From assembly GCF_000300875.1 (NCBI RefSeq), contig NZ_AMSG01000011.1:22235-86234 (forward strand): a DNA stretch of 64,000 bases, read 5' to 3'. This stretch comes from Galbibacter marinus (GTDB lineage: Bacteria; Bacteroidota; Bacteroidia; Flavobacteriales; Flavobacteriaceae). Below the pieces are notes generated by a model. That model saw nothing but the letters and a program-made list of their open reading frames with translations. It searched no databases and was not told where the DNA came from. Shown one piece after another: positions 10,108-18,807 of the stretch (position 1 is its first letter; every line of letters starts with the position of its first letter). Made by a program: the position numbers and the translations under genes.

Positions 10108-11541
10108 TTAATCAACCGTATCCCACCAAACCTTAACATTGATATCGTCCTTACCTCCTAACATCTCAAGAGCTTGTCGGTATCCAGGAGCATTTCCAAT
10201 AGCCAGATCGCTTGGATAGAACAAGCGTGAAGGCATTTTAGCATCATTAAACATGGCCTCTGTGGTAGGTAGTGTGGGGAATCCAGTTCTTCTGTATTCA
10301 AACCACTGCTGATAATCCACAAAGTACAATGCATAATATTTTTGAATCATTATTTGTTCTAGGCTACCGTTGTAGTTGGTCAGCGGATTATCAAAATAAC
10401 CTTCTGGCAATTCAGCTCCTAGTTGTTCCATAGCAGCCTTTACACCATTTGTGTAATGTAATTCTGGGTTCCCTATATACCCTCTTTGAGCAAGTTCTGC
10501 TTTGATAAAAGCTACTTCAGAGAAAGGAAGTAAATAAATTTTCATAGGATTTTCAACTTGTTTAATCTCAAAGGTAGACGCATTATAAGTAAACTGAGAT
10601 TCATTTCCAGCGTATGCGCTAGGAATTCCTTTGTACCCGATAGTCTGATCCTCGATATTTGCCTGTGTGGCAATTATTGGTCTTCTAGGATCTTCCCACT
10701 GATTCAGATTATCCAAAAAGAAGGAGGAAATTTTTGTACTCAATCGAAAATCCTGTGGTCTTCCCCATGGTGAAACATTTGGTGTTATCCCAGTAACCTG
10801 TAAGATAGCTGATTCTTCAGTATTTTCAAAAACAGGATATTTAGTCGGATTTTGAACCATTGTACTGAGCTTTGCAAAAGCATTGGTATTTGATCTATTG
10901 GAAATTCGAAGCAAAAGACGCATATGCAGAGAATTAGTGAATTTTCTCCACCGCTCAATATCATTCCCAAAAAGGATATCTGACTCATAGACCATAGCTT
11001 GATCCAAATCATACAAGGTGTTAGCTTTTTCCAGATCCGAGAGGATAGTGGTGTAAATCTCCTCTTGAGAATCAAATTTAGGAGTCAGTATGCCCTCTTC
11101 AGCGCTAACAGCTTTCTTCATAGGAACAGGTCCAAATAAATCAGTAAGGTTTGCATACGCGTAAGCATTTAAGGTAAGAGCAATAGCTGTGTAATTATTG
11201 TCTTCTCTTAAAGTCGCTGCAGCATGCATTTCTTTAATATTTTGAAGCCATTTATAGTAATTATCCCATGATGAATTTCCAATTCCAAGACTCACATCAT
11301 AGCGATGAAGTCCACCAGAAACGCTGGGAAAAGGAACAGAAACCTGCATAAGGTTAAAGGTTATTGCATCGCTTCGGTTCGCACCATGAGAGGCTAATCC
11401 ATAGATTATTGGATTTAATAACGTCGCCGGACTAATTTCTGCAATCCTATTGGGATCCTCATTAATTTCCTCAAAATCATTAGTGCAGCCTCCTGCAAAG
11501 AAAATCAACAATATAATAAATAAAGTACCTATTTTTTTCAT
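10108..11541 (-). CDS. SusD/RagB-like outer-membrane lipoprotein
   Basis: A 477-residue protein with a lipoprotein signal ending in the lipobox AGGC (Cys at about residue 19), then the SusD-type sequence NDFEEINEDPNRIAEISPATLLNPI and a helical repeat fold rich in TPR-like segments. The pattern is that of the SusD-like 2 subgroup rather than the archetypal starch protein. SusD proteins cap the SusC channel and capture ligand at the cell surface. The start lies 5 nt after the stop of the SusC gene at 11547-15029, so the two are co-transcribed and make one complex. The phosphoesterase follows directly. Length is normal for the family and no damage is seen. Confidence 0.94.
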   Translation of the reverse strand: MKKIGTLFIILLIFFAGGCTNDFEEINEDPNRIAEISPATLLNPIIYGLASHGANRSDAITFNLMQVSVPFPSVSGGLHRYDVSLGIGNSSWDNYYKWLQNIKEMHAAATLREDNNYTAIALTLNAYAYANLTDLFGPVPMKKAVSAEEGILTPKFDSQEEIYTTILSDLEKANTLYDLDQAMVYESDILFGNDIERWRKFTNSLHMRLLLRISNRSNTNAFAKLSTMVQNPTKYPVFENTEESAILQVTGITPNVSPWGRPQDFRLSTKISSFFLDNLNQWEDPRRPIIATQANIEDQTIGYKGIPSAYAGNESQFTYNASTFEIKQVENPMKIYLLPFSEVAFIKAELAQRGYIGNPELHYTNGVKAAMEQLGAELPEGYFDNPLTNYNGSLEQIMIQKYYALYFVDYQQWFEYRRTGFPTLPTTEAMFNDAKMPSRLFYPSDLAIGNAPGYRQALEMLGGKDDINVKVWWDTVD

Positions 11542-11546
11542 TTGAA

Positions 11547-14500
11547 TTACAATTTAAGTTTTACATTCACTCCATAAGTAGCTGGAGATGGCATCTGTCC
11601 CATTTCAATTCCAGGCATTATTCGATTTCCATTTAAGGCAGCAGTTTCCGGATCATAAAGCGGAAAATCCGAAATAGTCAAAAGATTGCTACCATATATC
11701 GCAACATCCACGCCTTGTAAAAACATTTTGTTTAACCATTTTTTTGGTAACGAGTACTGTAGACGTACTTCCCTTAGTTTGATGTAAGAGGCGTCAAAAG
11801 AATTAGATTCCACATTGGCCCTTCTGTAATAACGGTTATACCAGTCTGGCGTTATGGCCTCTGTAGTATTTGGAGAAAAGGTGCCATCACCGTTATCCAC
11901 CACGCCGTCTCCTACGATCACACCCGTATCTCTACCTTTAAAAGTCGATTTGAGTTTACCTTGCTGAGTCATTTTGTGATGTGATTGAGAGTAAATTATC
12001 CCACCGTACTGACCATCGAAAGTAAACCCAGCGGTGAAGTTTCCAAATTTGAATTCATTATACCAACCCATCTTCCAATCAGGCATGGCATCTCCGATAT
12101 GCTCAAATTCACCAGATTCTGGGTATGCTGGTAATCCAGCTTGGTCATAAACAATTTCTCCCTCTGGTGAGCGTACAAAACCATACCCATAAATGGCCGT
12201 TGGGGAACCACCCACTTTTGCAATCATATAAGCACTTCCGCCTTGATCAATTATAAACTCATTATCTACCTCATCTGGTAATTCAAATACTCTACCTTCA
12301 TTCTTAGACCAGTTTAAAGTGGAGTTCCAAGAAAAATTAGAATTATCGATAATTTTACCCTTAAGAGTCAGTTCCACTCCTCGGTTTTGGACCGAACCAG
12401 AATTAACAAACATTGAACTATAACCAGTATTTCTATCCAGTGCTAGCTGTATGACTTGGTTATCAGTGGTGATTTGATATAAAGTTGCATCAAGAGCCAA
12501 TCTGTTGTTGAGTAATCTTGCCTCTATACCTGTTTCGTAACTTGTGGAAATTTCTGGTTTTAAATCTGCATTATACAACGTTGAAGGTACCGTCGCTGAA
12601 CTGGCAAAATCACTATTGTTGTAATATTTACTGGTTTGGTATGGATCGGTGTCATTACCAACTTGTGCATAAGAAAATCGGTATTTTAAAAAGTTGAGTG
12701 TTTGGCTGTCAAGGTTAAAAATATCCGATAAAATTAGACTCGTATTTACCGATGGATAGAAAAAGGACCAGTTATCCTTTGGAAGGGTGCTCGACCAATC
12801 GTTTCTACCGGTTACATCAATAAATATCTGATTTTTATAAGATAAGGTCATCAAACCATATAAACTATTGACCGTTTTATTATAGTCACCAGTACTTATA
12901 GATGGACTACTTTTTCCATTGGCAAGCTTATATACCCCAGGGACAACTAATCCAGTAACTGACGCATTGGTAGAACGTCGCTTATCGGTTCTGTTATTTC
13001 CACCAACTGAGGCGCTCAAATGAAAATTAGTTGAAATGGATTTATCGTAATTTAATAAGAAGTCGTTGTTGATTTCTTGTTTAAATATATCCTGGGTGCC
13101 GTAATATCCTTCGCTGTACCTATTGATACTAAATGGTCGTTTCATCTCTCGATCCTGATGATAGGTATTCAAAGAGCTACGTAGCATCAAGTTGAAGTTT
13201 TCACTAAAGTGAATCTTAGCATTAATATTCCCAACTATTTGATTGCTCTCTAGAGTGTTTAAGGATTCATAGGCGATCAAATAAGGGTTATCAATATATG
13301 AACTAAATGGTCGAATTTGCTCAATATCCTCTTGACCATCCTTCCAAATTGGTCTGAGCCAGTTTAGATCCATATTGGGATTTTGAAAGATCATAAAGTA
13401 AGCTATTGAACCATTATTATATCCTGTACTTGGTAGGTTATCACTACTTCTGTTGGTGTAATTTATTACAGCCCCCAAATCAATATGATCAGAAACCTTA
13501 TAATTTGAATTCACGGATGCCGAAATTCGTTCAAACCCAGTATTTGGCATAATCCATTCATTTTTGGTATACCCAATAGAGGCTCGCATAGAGCCGCGCT
13601 CCCCTCCACCTTGAATTGAAATATTGTTGATGTTAGTGATTCCCATACGCCAAAAATCCTTTCTGTTATCTTTATATGGTTTCCACAGAGTTCTTTCCGA
13701 TCCTTGTCCCTGTGTTAAAGGATCGTATTGATAATAATGTTGCCCAGCGAATTCAGGTCCCCAAGCACTGCTGGTAGAACCTGTATTGCTTCCATCTTCA
13801 GACAAGTGATAAGAATAATAAGGGTCTCCGTTTTGATCAAAAGATTTTCCACTACCTTGTCCGTATTTGTACTGAAAGTCTGGCCAACGCTGAATCACAT
13901 CAATAGAAGTACTGGAATTAATGGTAACACCAAGACCTGTACTTTTAGCTCCAGATTTTGTGGTAATCATAAGTACACCATTTGCTGCTCTGGAGCCATA
14001 AAGTGCTGCAGCACCAGGTCCCTTTAGTACAGAAACACTCTCAATGTCATCAAGGTTAATATCCGATATCCCATTCCCATAATCAATTGGAGAATCTTCT
14101 CCCATATAAGCGGACCCTGAGCCTGTGGTTGTCATTTCAGTGTTAACAGGAACACCATCCACCACAACCAACGCATAATTACCACTTAGATCAAAAGAAC
14201 TGTTACCTCGCAAAATGATTTGCTGAGAATTAATCGGCCCTGATCCTGCAGATACAATATTTAATCCTGCGACTTTCCCCTTTAAGCCTGAAGACCAGTT
14301 TACTGGAACAGTTTGCGCCAGCTCCTCGGATTTAACCGTTTCCTGGGAGAATCCAAGTTTCTTTTCCTGTCTTTTGATCCCTAATGCGGTGACCACTACC
14401 TCATCGAGTTGAGAGACATCTTGGTTAAGCTCTATGTTGTAAAAATCATCCTGACCAATAACCAAAGATTGTGGTTGAAAACCAACATAGGTTATACTTA

Positions 14501-15029
14501 ACTTATCTCCAATAGAAGCATTTACAGTAAAATTACCGTTGAAATCCGTAACAACACCAGTAGCTGTATTGTTTATTTGAATAGTAGCCCCAGGAAGAGG
14601 AACACCTTCTTGATCCACGACTAACCCAGTAATTTCACGTTGCTGAATAACATTTGAAACTCCTTTTTCACTGATGTCTTGACGCGATACACTAATTAAA
14701 TCATTGATTCGGTAGAAACGCAGATGTTTTTCCTTTGATACTTTTTCCAGTAAGTGTAAAAGGTTTTGGTCTTTCGTACTTAAAATCACCTCTGATTCAA
14801 GTTCGAGTAAGGGTTCGGAAAGCACAAAACTATAGGTTGTTTTATCTTCGATCACCCTGAATAACTCCTGTAATTTGTATAAGGATTTATCAAATTCAAC
14901 AGTAGAGCTCTGAAGTGTTTGTCCATTTATTTCAGAGGCAAACAAACTATGCAATCCCAACACGGTTATGATATAGAATGTGGAAATTCTCATAATTATT
15001 TTAGGATAATTAAATGTATTTATTTTCAT
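11547..15029 (-). CDS. SusC-like TonB-dependent receptor with STN signalling domain
   Basis: An 1160-residue outer-membrane receptor. After the signal peptide (about 1-36) comes an STN domain (about 42-118, VEFDKSLYKLQELFRVIEDKT..LHLLEKVSKEKHLRF), then a CarboxypepD_reg-like domain (about 130-215, GLVVDQEGVPLPGATIQI), the TonB box region DEVVVTALG, a plug domain with SVLKGPGAAALYGSRAANGVLMITTK, and a C-terminal barrel ending in the aromatic YGVNVKLKL. An STN domain normally passes the ligand-bound signal across the periplasm to a FecR protein, which fits the FecR gene 166 bp upstream. SusD and a phosphoesterase follow in the operon. This is a complete gene of normal length. The internal M codons before the signal peptide (M1 and M13) leave the precise start slightly uncertain. 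Confidence 0.95.
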   Translation of the reverse strand: MKINTFNYPKIIMRISTFYIITVLGLHSLFASEINGQTLQSSTVEFDKSLYKLQELFRVIEDKTTYSFVLSEPLLELESEVILSTKDQNLLHLLEKVSKEKHLRFYRINDLISVSRQDISEKGVSNVIQQREITGLVVDQEGVPLPGATIQINNTATGVVTDFNGNFTVNASIGDKLSITYVGFQPQSLVIGQDDFYNIELNQDVSQLDEVVVTALGIKRQEKKLGFSQETVKSEELAQTVPVNWSSGLKGKVAGLNIVSAGSGPINSQQIILRGNSSFDLSGNYALVVVDGVPVNTEMTTTGSGSAYMGEDSPIDYGNGISDINLDDIESVSVLKGPGAAALYGSRAANGVLMITTKSGAKSTGLGVTINSSTSIDVIQRWPDFQYKYGQGSGKSFDQNGDPYYSYHLSEDGSNTGSTSSAWGPEFAGQHYYQYDPLTQGQGSERTLWKPYKDNRKDFWRMGITNINNISIQGGGERGSMRASIGYTKNEWIMPNTGFERISASVNSNYKVSDHIDLGAVINYTNRSSDNLPSTGYNNGSIAYFMIFQNPNMDLNWLRPIWKDGQEDIEQIRPFSSYIDNPYLIAYESLNTLESNQIVGNINAKIHFSENFNLMLRSSLNTYHQDREMKRPFSINRYSEGYYGTQDIFKQEINNDFLLNYDKSISTNFHLSASVGGNNRTDKRRSTNASVTGLVVPGVYKLANGKSSPSISTGDYNKTVNSLYGLMTLSYKNQIFIDVTGRNDWSSTLPKDNWSFFYPSVNTSLILSDIFNLDSQTLNFLKYRFSYAQVGNDTDPYQTSKYYNNSDFASSATVPSTLYNADLKPEISTSYETGIEARLLNNRLALDATLYQITTDNQVIQLALDRNTGYSSMFVNSGSVQNRGVELTLKGKIIDNSNFSWNSTLNWSKNEGRVFELPDEVDNEFIIDQGGSAYMIAKVGGSPTAIYGYGFVRSPEGEIVYDQAGLPAYPESGEFEHIGDAMPDWKMGWYNEFKFGNFTAGFTFDGQYGGIIYSQSHHKMTQQGKLKSTFKGRDTGVIVGDGVVDNGDGTFSPNTTEAITPDWYNRYYRRANVESNSFDASYIKLREVRLQYSLPKKWLNKMFLQGVDVAIYGSNLLTISDFPLYDPETAALNGNRIMPGIEMGQMPSPATYGVNVKLKL

Positions 15030-15195
15030 ATTTTTGAATTGCTTTAATCATAATGCTTAATTAAACTGAGTGCGTTTACTTTTTTTAATTTCGGATGATT
15101 TAGCACTAAGGAGGTGTGGCTGCACTTCCTTTTTTTCTTGCATCCTTTTTTTGTTTAGATTTTGTTCATTTCCGGTTTCATCTTTTTAAGGTTAA

Positions 15196-16125
15196 TTAGT
15201 CTGATTTATAAATAATTATTTGCTCCTGATCATTGATTCTGAACGAAAAGTCAGCAGCTTTTGAAATTGACAATAAAATGGAAGTAATTCCTTTACCTTT
15301 AAAGGTTCCAGTTATGGGTATTTGCGACAAAGAGGAATCCGAAATACTTATGGTTTTCCCAAATTTGGATTCTAAGATTTTTACAATTGACCCTAGCTCA
15401 ACATTGTCAAAAGAAAGTTGTTGATCCATCCAAAAAATCTCCAGTTGTGGATCAAATGTTTGTTGTTCTACTTGAGCCGTTATATAATCGATAGAGATTT
15501 TTTGTTTGGGTTTGAGTAATTTGGATTTCCCAAGACCCGTAACAACCACACTACCCTTTATTAGCGCTACACTAGTTCTTTTATCGCGCGTACTGATATT
15601 AAACTCAGTACCGAGAACTTTAGTAACTACACTGTCGGCAAAAACATTAAATGGTCGTTTTCGATCAAAGCTGACTTTAAAATAGGCCTCACCATCTAAA
15701 AGTACATTTCGAGACGCATCGGTAAAGCTTTTTGGAAACCTCAACAAACTATTTTGATTTAAAACCACATGAGTACTATCGCTCAGTAGAATGGATTTTA
15801 TCTGATTTTCGTGCGTGGATATTTCTACATACTCCATTGGAGGATTTAATGGAGTAGATAGGTAATAAGTCAGTCCTAGTGCTACAACAATCAAGATAGC
15901 TGCAGCCATATTGATCCAATTAGATCTCTTGGGGTGTATTTCTTTTTTTATCCGTTTTAGAAGATCTTTCTGCAGTTGCTTTTTATGCTGCTTTGATTGA
16001 AATACACTTTTTGAGTTTTCCCTCAGCAAATAATGTTCAAAATCAGATAAATGATCTCTTTGTGATCCAGTAGATCTTCCCTTAAGGTAATGAGTTAATA
16101 TTTCTTTGAAATCCTTTTCTTTCAT
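15196..16125 (-). CDS. FecR-family anti-sigma factor
   Basis: A 309-residue single-pass membrane protein. A cytoplasmic N-terminal part (1-70) binds the sigma factor. A membrane helix lies at about 72-90 (INMAAAILIVVALGLTYYL). The periplasmic FecR domain (about 105-205) contains ISTHENQIKSILLSDSTHVVLNQNS, GEAYFKV and VLGTEFNI, and a DUF4974-like C-terminal domain (about 225-305) shares its fold with STN and secretin domains. It holds an ECF sigma factor inactive until the STN domain of the partner receptor signals ligand binding. The receptor gene follows 166 bp downstream. The likely sigma partner is not adjacent but lies at 7736-8296, which is unusual. Family assignment is firm. Confidence 0.94.
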   Translation of the reverse strand: MKEKDFKEILTHYLKGRSTGSQRDHLSDFEHYLLRENSKSVFQSKQHKKQLQKDLLKRIKKEIHPKRSNWINMAAAILIVVALGLTYYLSTPLNPPMEYVEISTHENQIKSILLSDSTHVVLNQNSLLRFPKSFTDASRNVLLDGEAYFKVSFDRKRPFNVFADSVVTKVLGTEFNISTRDKRTSVALIKGSVVVTGLGKSKLLKPKQKISIDYITAQVEQQTFDPQLEIFWMDQQLSFDNVELGSIVKILESKFGKTISISDSSLSQIPITGTFKGKGITSILLSISKAADFSFRINDQEQIIIYKSD

Positions 16126-16425
16126 TTAAAAACCTTCTTATACCTAGATATATCAGATATTGAAGGTCACACGTAGTAAGCAATACAGAAAACTGATGTA
16201 TTTAACCTTTTATTCAAAATGCCATGATGGGATTTACAATTCCTTAACCTTAAGGTATAGCAGAATTAAAAAACCAACTTTTTTTGCTAAATGGGAAATA
16301 CTAAAAAAATATTAATTCCTCTATCTCTATATTTCCGAGTGATACTATGTTTAAAGAAAAAAATTAGAGACTCTACAGACAGCTTGAGGTACGGTTTTCG
16401 TATCAGCTTCTTTGTTGTGTTGGGA
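16126..16425. other. Non-coding stretch upstream of FecR
   Basis: About 300 bp between the FecR start and the end of the broken RelE/ParE gene. I see no convincing gene, clear promoter or strong hairpin. The FecR promoter should lie near its right-hand end of transcription start, but no canonical motif was found. Confidence 0.4.
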
Positions 16426-16719
16426 TTATTCTATCGGTTCTTGTCTTGTCCCCCTAAAGTTTATGATTTCGATTAGTTCCTTTTGGGGTTGTATCCTGTA
16501 GATAATGTAGTTATTTTTATCTACCAATCCTTTATGGAGATTTTTAAATTTCCCAGTTTCTGGGCAGATTTTCGGATATTTACTAATTCGGTTCAAGAGG
16601 TCTTTTAGGTTCAGTTCAAGATTGAGAATTTCCATTACCGTCTATTCTTCTTCTAAATATTCAATGACTTTATCAAGGCCTCTTTCGGCCTGTAGTGTCC
16701 AAACAATTTTTAATGCCAT
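16426..16719 (-). pseudogene. RelE/ParE-type toxin interrupted by an in-frame TAG
   Basis: From the ATG at 16719 the frame reads MALKIVWTLQAERGLDKVIE, then YLEEE, a TAG stop (16642-16644, codon 26), and continues without a shift as TVMEILNLELNLKDLLNRIS..KFKNLHKGLVDKNNYIIYRI..LIEIINFRGTRQEPIE to 16426. Both halves together give a toxin of the normal size (about 97 codons) for the RelE/ParE superfamily, whose members cleave mRNA or poison gyrase. The stop most likely replaced a Trp codon (TGG to TAG), since W commonly follows this acidic run. The start overlaps the stop of the upstream antitoxin by 10 bp, as in live modules. Reinitiation at M29 would give a fragment lacking the first helix. The gene is judged dead. 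Confidence 0.85.
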
Positions 16720-16982
16720 CTATCAAACCGTTTCATGACGGTCTCACTGGTAACATATTCACCTTTATCCGCCTGCTTTAAGCCCGTTTTAATCTCTTCC
16801 TGCTCTCCTTTGGTCATCTCGCTCCACCAGTCTATCTGACCCTCTTCAAATACCTTTTTAAGCTTCGCTAACAAGCTTTCTTTCTGGGTCTGCAGCAAAA
16901 GAGATGCTTCAACTCTAATTTTGTGGTTTCTATATTTATAATCGTAACTTTTACCATAACGAAGATACTTTTTTATTTGCAA
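16710..16982 (-). pseudogene. Antitoxin of the decayed RelE/ParE module, no proper start codon
   Basis: The open frame encodes about 90 residues. Its C-terminal half (DWWSEMTKGEQEEIKTGLKQADKGEYVTSETVMKRFDRWH) has the typical pattern of flavobacterial RelE/ParE antitoxins: a Trp, an E-rich helix, a GLKQ-like motif, GE and a closing W. The N-terminal part (IKKYLRYGKSYDYKYRNHK) does not resemble an antitoxin DNA-binding domain. The frame has no ATG before the MTKG in its middle, and only a TTG at 16982, just after a TGA, could start it. The 5' part therefore appears replaced or lost. It overlaps the toxin start by 10 bp. Together with the stop in the toxin, this suggests the whole module is inactive. 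Confidence 0.6.
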
Positions 16983-17210
16983 ATAGGGTCACTTATCTAT
17001 TGAGTGGAAGTTTTGATCCTGGTTCAAACATCCTGTTGACGACAAATAGTTCACCAAATCCTGTAAAAATAAAAACACATATTATCAGTTAAGGTCACCA
17101 CAGAAAAGTCAGGGTAAGCCATCCATACGGTTCCAATGTTGTATTAGGATAGTACTTGGCGTGGATTATCAAAATTCTAAGATTCGTCTTTTAAAAGTTA
17201 AAAAAATCTT

Positions 17211-18539
17211 CTAATTAGACTCCAGCCTCTTTATACAGTTTAATAGCGCTCTATAGTGATGATAGGTAGCTTTCCAAATATGACCTTTATCACCTTTGAG
17301 GTTTTCTGGCCTTTGATCCAATCCCCACTCATACCATCCTCCATGGGTATGATCAAGCAAATAATTATCTACATAGGTCCATAATTCTTCAAACCGCTGC
17401 TGGTAATTATGCTTATCACTAGGGAAATGGGCCTGCATTAGAAGTAGGGAATTTAAGGCTTCGGCTTGAGACCACCAATTTTTATCACTGTTTACGATCT
17501 CCAGCTTCTCTTCTCCACTAAAATAGTATCCCCCATCAAATAATCCTCCAAGTACCGTATCCCATCCATTTTCCAAAGAATGATCAACCATTTGTTTTGC
17601 TACCTTTAGGGTGATTTTATGATCTTCTCGACCCAAGACATCCGAGGCCTCCAACATCAAATAAGCGGTCTCTACATCATGCCCAAAGGAAACATGATCC
17701 AAATAGTAATGGGTTTTGATACTTTCTCTAGAGGTATCTTTAAAACTAACAGGATTCCAATTTTCAGTAAAAAACAAATTCATGTAATGATCTTCATTAA
17801 CAATGGTATCACGAATTAAAATCAAAAGTTCTTCCAACCGCTGTTTTAATAATTTATCCGGCCAAATAGGATATAATTCTGTAAAAGCCTCCAAAAGATG
17901 AATACTGCTATTTTGATCTTTATACCCTACCTCAGAAGTAGATGCGAAGGTTTCATCCCTTTTAATAGGCGTACCATCGAGTTCAAGAGATTGATAATAA
18001 CCTTTATACAATTTATCGTGACTGTGCTCTTCAAGCCAATAGAAGGTTTTTTTGGCCAGTTCCAATGCCTGCTTATTTCCAGAAGCTTTATAATAAGCGG
18101 CGAGTCCATAAATTGCAAAGGCATTTCCGTAAGCTGTTTTCTTAGGTTTCTCTGTTTCTATTGGAATCCCTTTTTTATCAACAAGATCATAAAACCCACC
18201 ATGGTTTGCATCCCACATTTTAGTTTTTAAAAAGTCAAAACCATGTTCAGCATAGTTTAAATAACGACTTTCGTTGTAGTGCATTGCTGCTTGAGAAGTA
18301 ACCCAAAGATGCCTTGATTGGGTTACGATCATTTTATCTTGGTTGTCTCCTACTTTAAAGTCGTAGGTTATGGTAGTAAAATAGCCCCCATCCTCAGTAT
18401 CTAAAACCACAGGATACCATTTATCAGTAAGTCCCCAGGCAGCCTGGTGTTTCATTTCTTTAAGAATTTGCACCTGTCTTTCTTGAGCGCCTGCTGTGAG
18501 TACTGTAAGCAGTACTACTATAATGGTAAATACTTTCAT
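17211..18539 (-). CDS. Exported N-acylglucosamine 2-epimerase (AGE) family enzyme
   Basis: A 442-residue protein with a Sec signal peptide (about 1-18, VLLTVLTAGA). The mature part is an (alpha/alpha)6 barrel of the AGE family. It shows the conserved active-site stretches DHVSFGHDVETAYLMLEA (about 280-300), WWSQAEALNSLL (about 350) and WKATYHHYRALLN near the C-terminus. These correspond to the GHD/E, WW-QAE and K-P/T-YH-R motifs that carry the catalytic histidines of cellobiose 2-epimerase-like enzymes. Such enzymes invert C2 of a reducing-end sugar (glucose/mannose type). Export suggests a periplasmic oligosaccharide substrate. The gene is divergent from the GH105-like hydrolase at 18808. 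Substrate preference between mono- and disaccharide cannot be decided from the sequence. Confidence 0.88.
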   Translation of the reverse strand: MKVFTIIVVLLTVLTAGAQERQVQILKEMKHQAAWGLTDKWYPVVLDTEDGGYFTTITYDFKVGDNQDKMIVTQSRHLWVTSQAAMHYNESRYLNYAEHGFDFLKTKMWDANHGGFYDLVDKKGIPIETEKPKKTAYGNAFAIYGLAAYYKASGNKQALELAKKTFYWLEEHSHDKLYKGYYQSLELDGTPIKRDETFASTSEVGYKDQNSSIHLLEAFTELYPIWPDKLLKQRLEELLILIRDTIVNEDHYMNLFFTENWNPVSFKDTSRESIKTHYYLDHVSFGHDVETAYLMLEASDVLGREDHKITLKVAKQMVDHSLENGWDTVLGGLFDGGYYFSGEEKLEIVNSDKNWWSQAEALNSLLLMQAHFPSDKHNYQQRFEELWTYVDNYLLDHTHGGWYEWGLDQRPENLKGDKGHIWKATYHHYRALLNCIKRLESN

Positions 18540-18807
18540 GGTTGGTTAATTTTAGGCTAAAAATAGTTCAAATTCTCTAACAACAAACTAGGCGAACAAT
18601 TTAAATTTAATTTTTTAGATCCCCAGGTTAGACTAACAGACCCTCTGAAAAAAGAAATAGACATGCTATTTTCTCAGCAGGATTGAACAGGATAGTATCA
18701 CCAACACAATAGGGTATATTTGGGAGAGACCAACCAAAAGAAAATTATTAATCAAGGGGATCACTGCTTTCCTCCCATCCATTAAAGATGAATGGGTTTT
18801 CCGCAGT

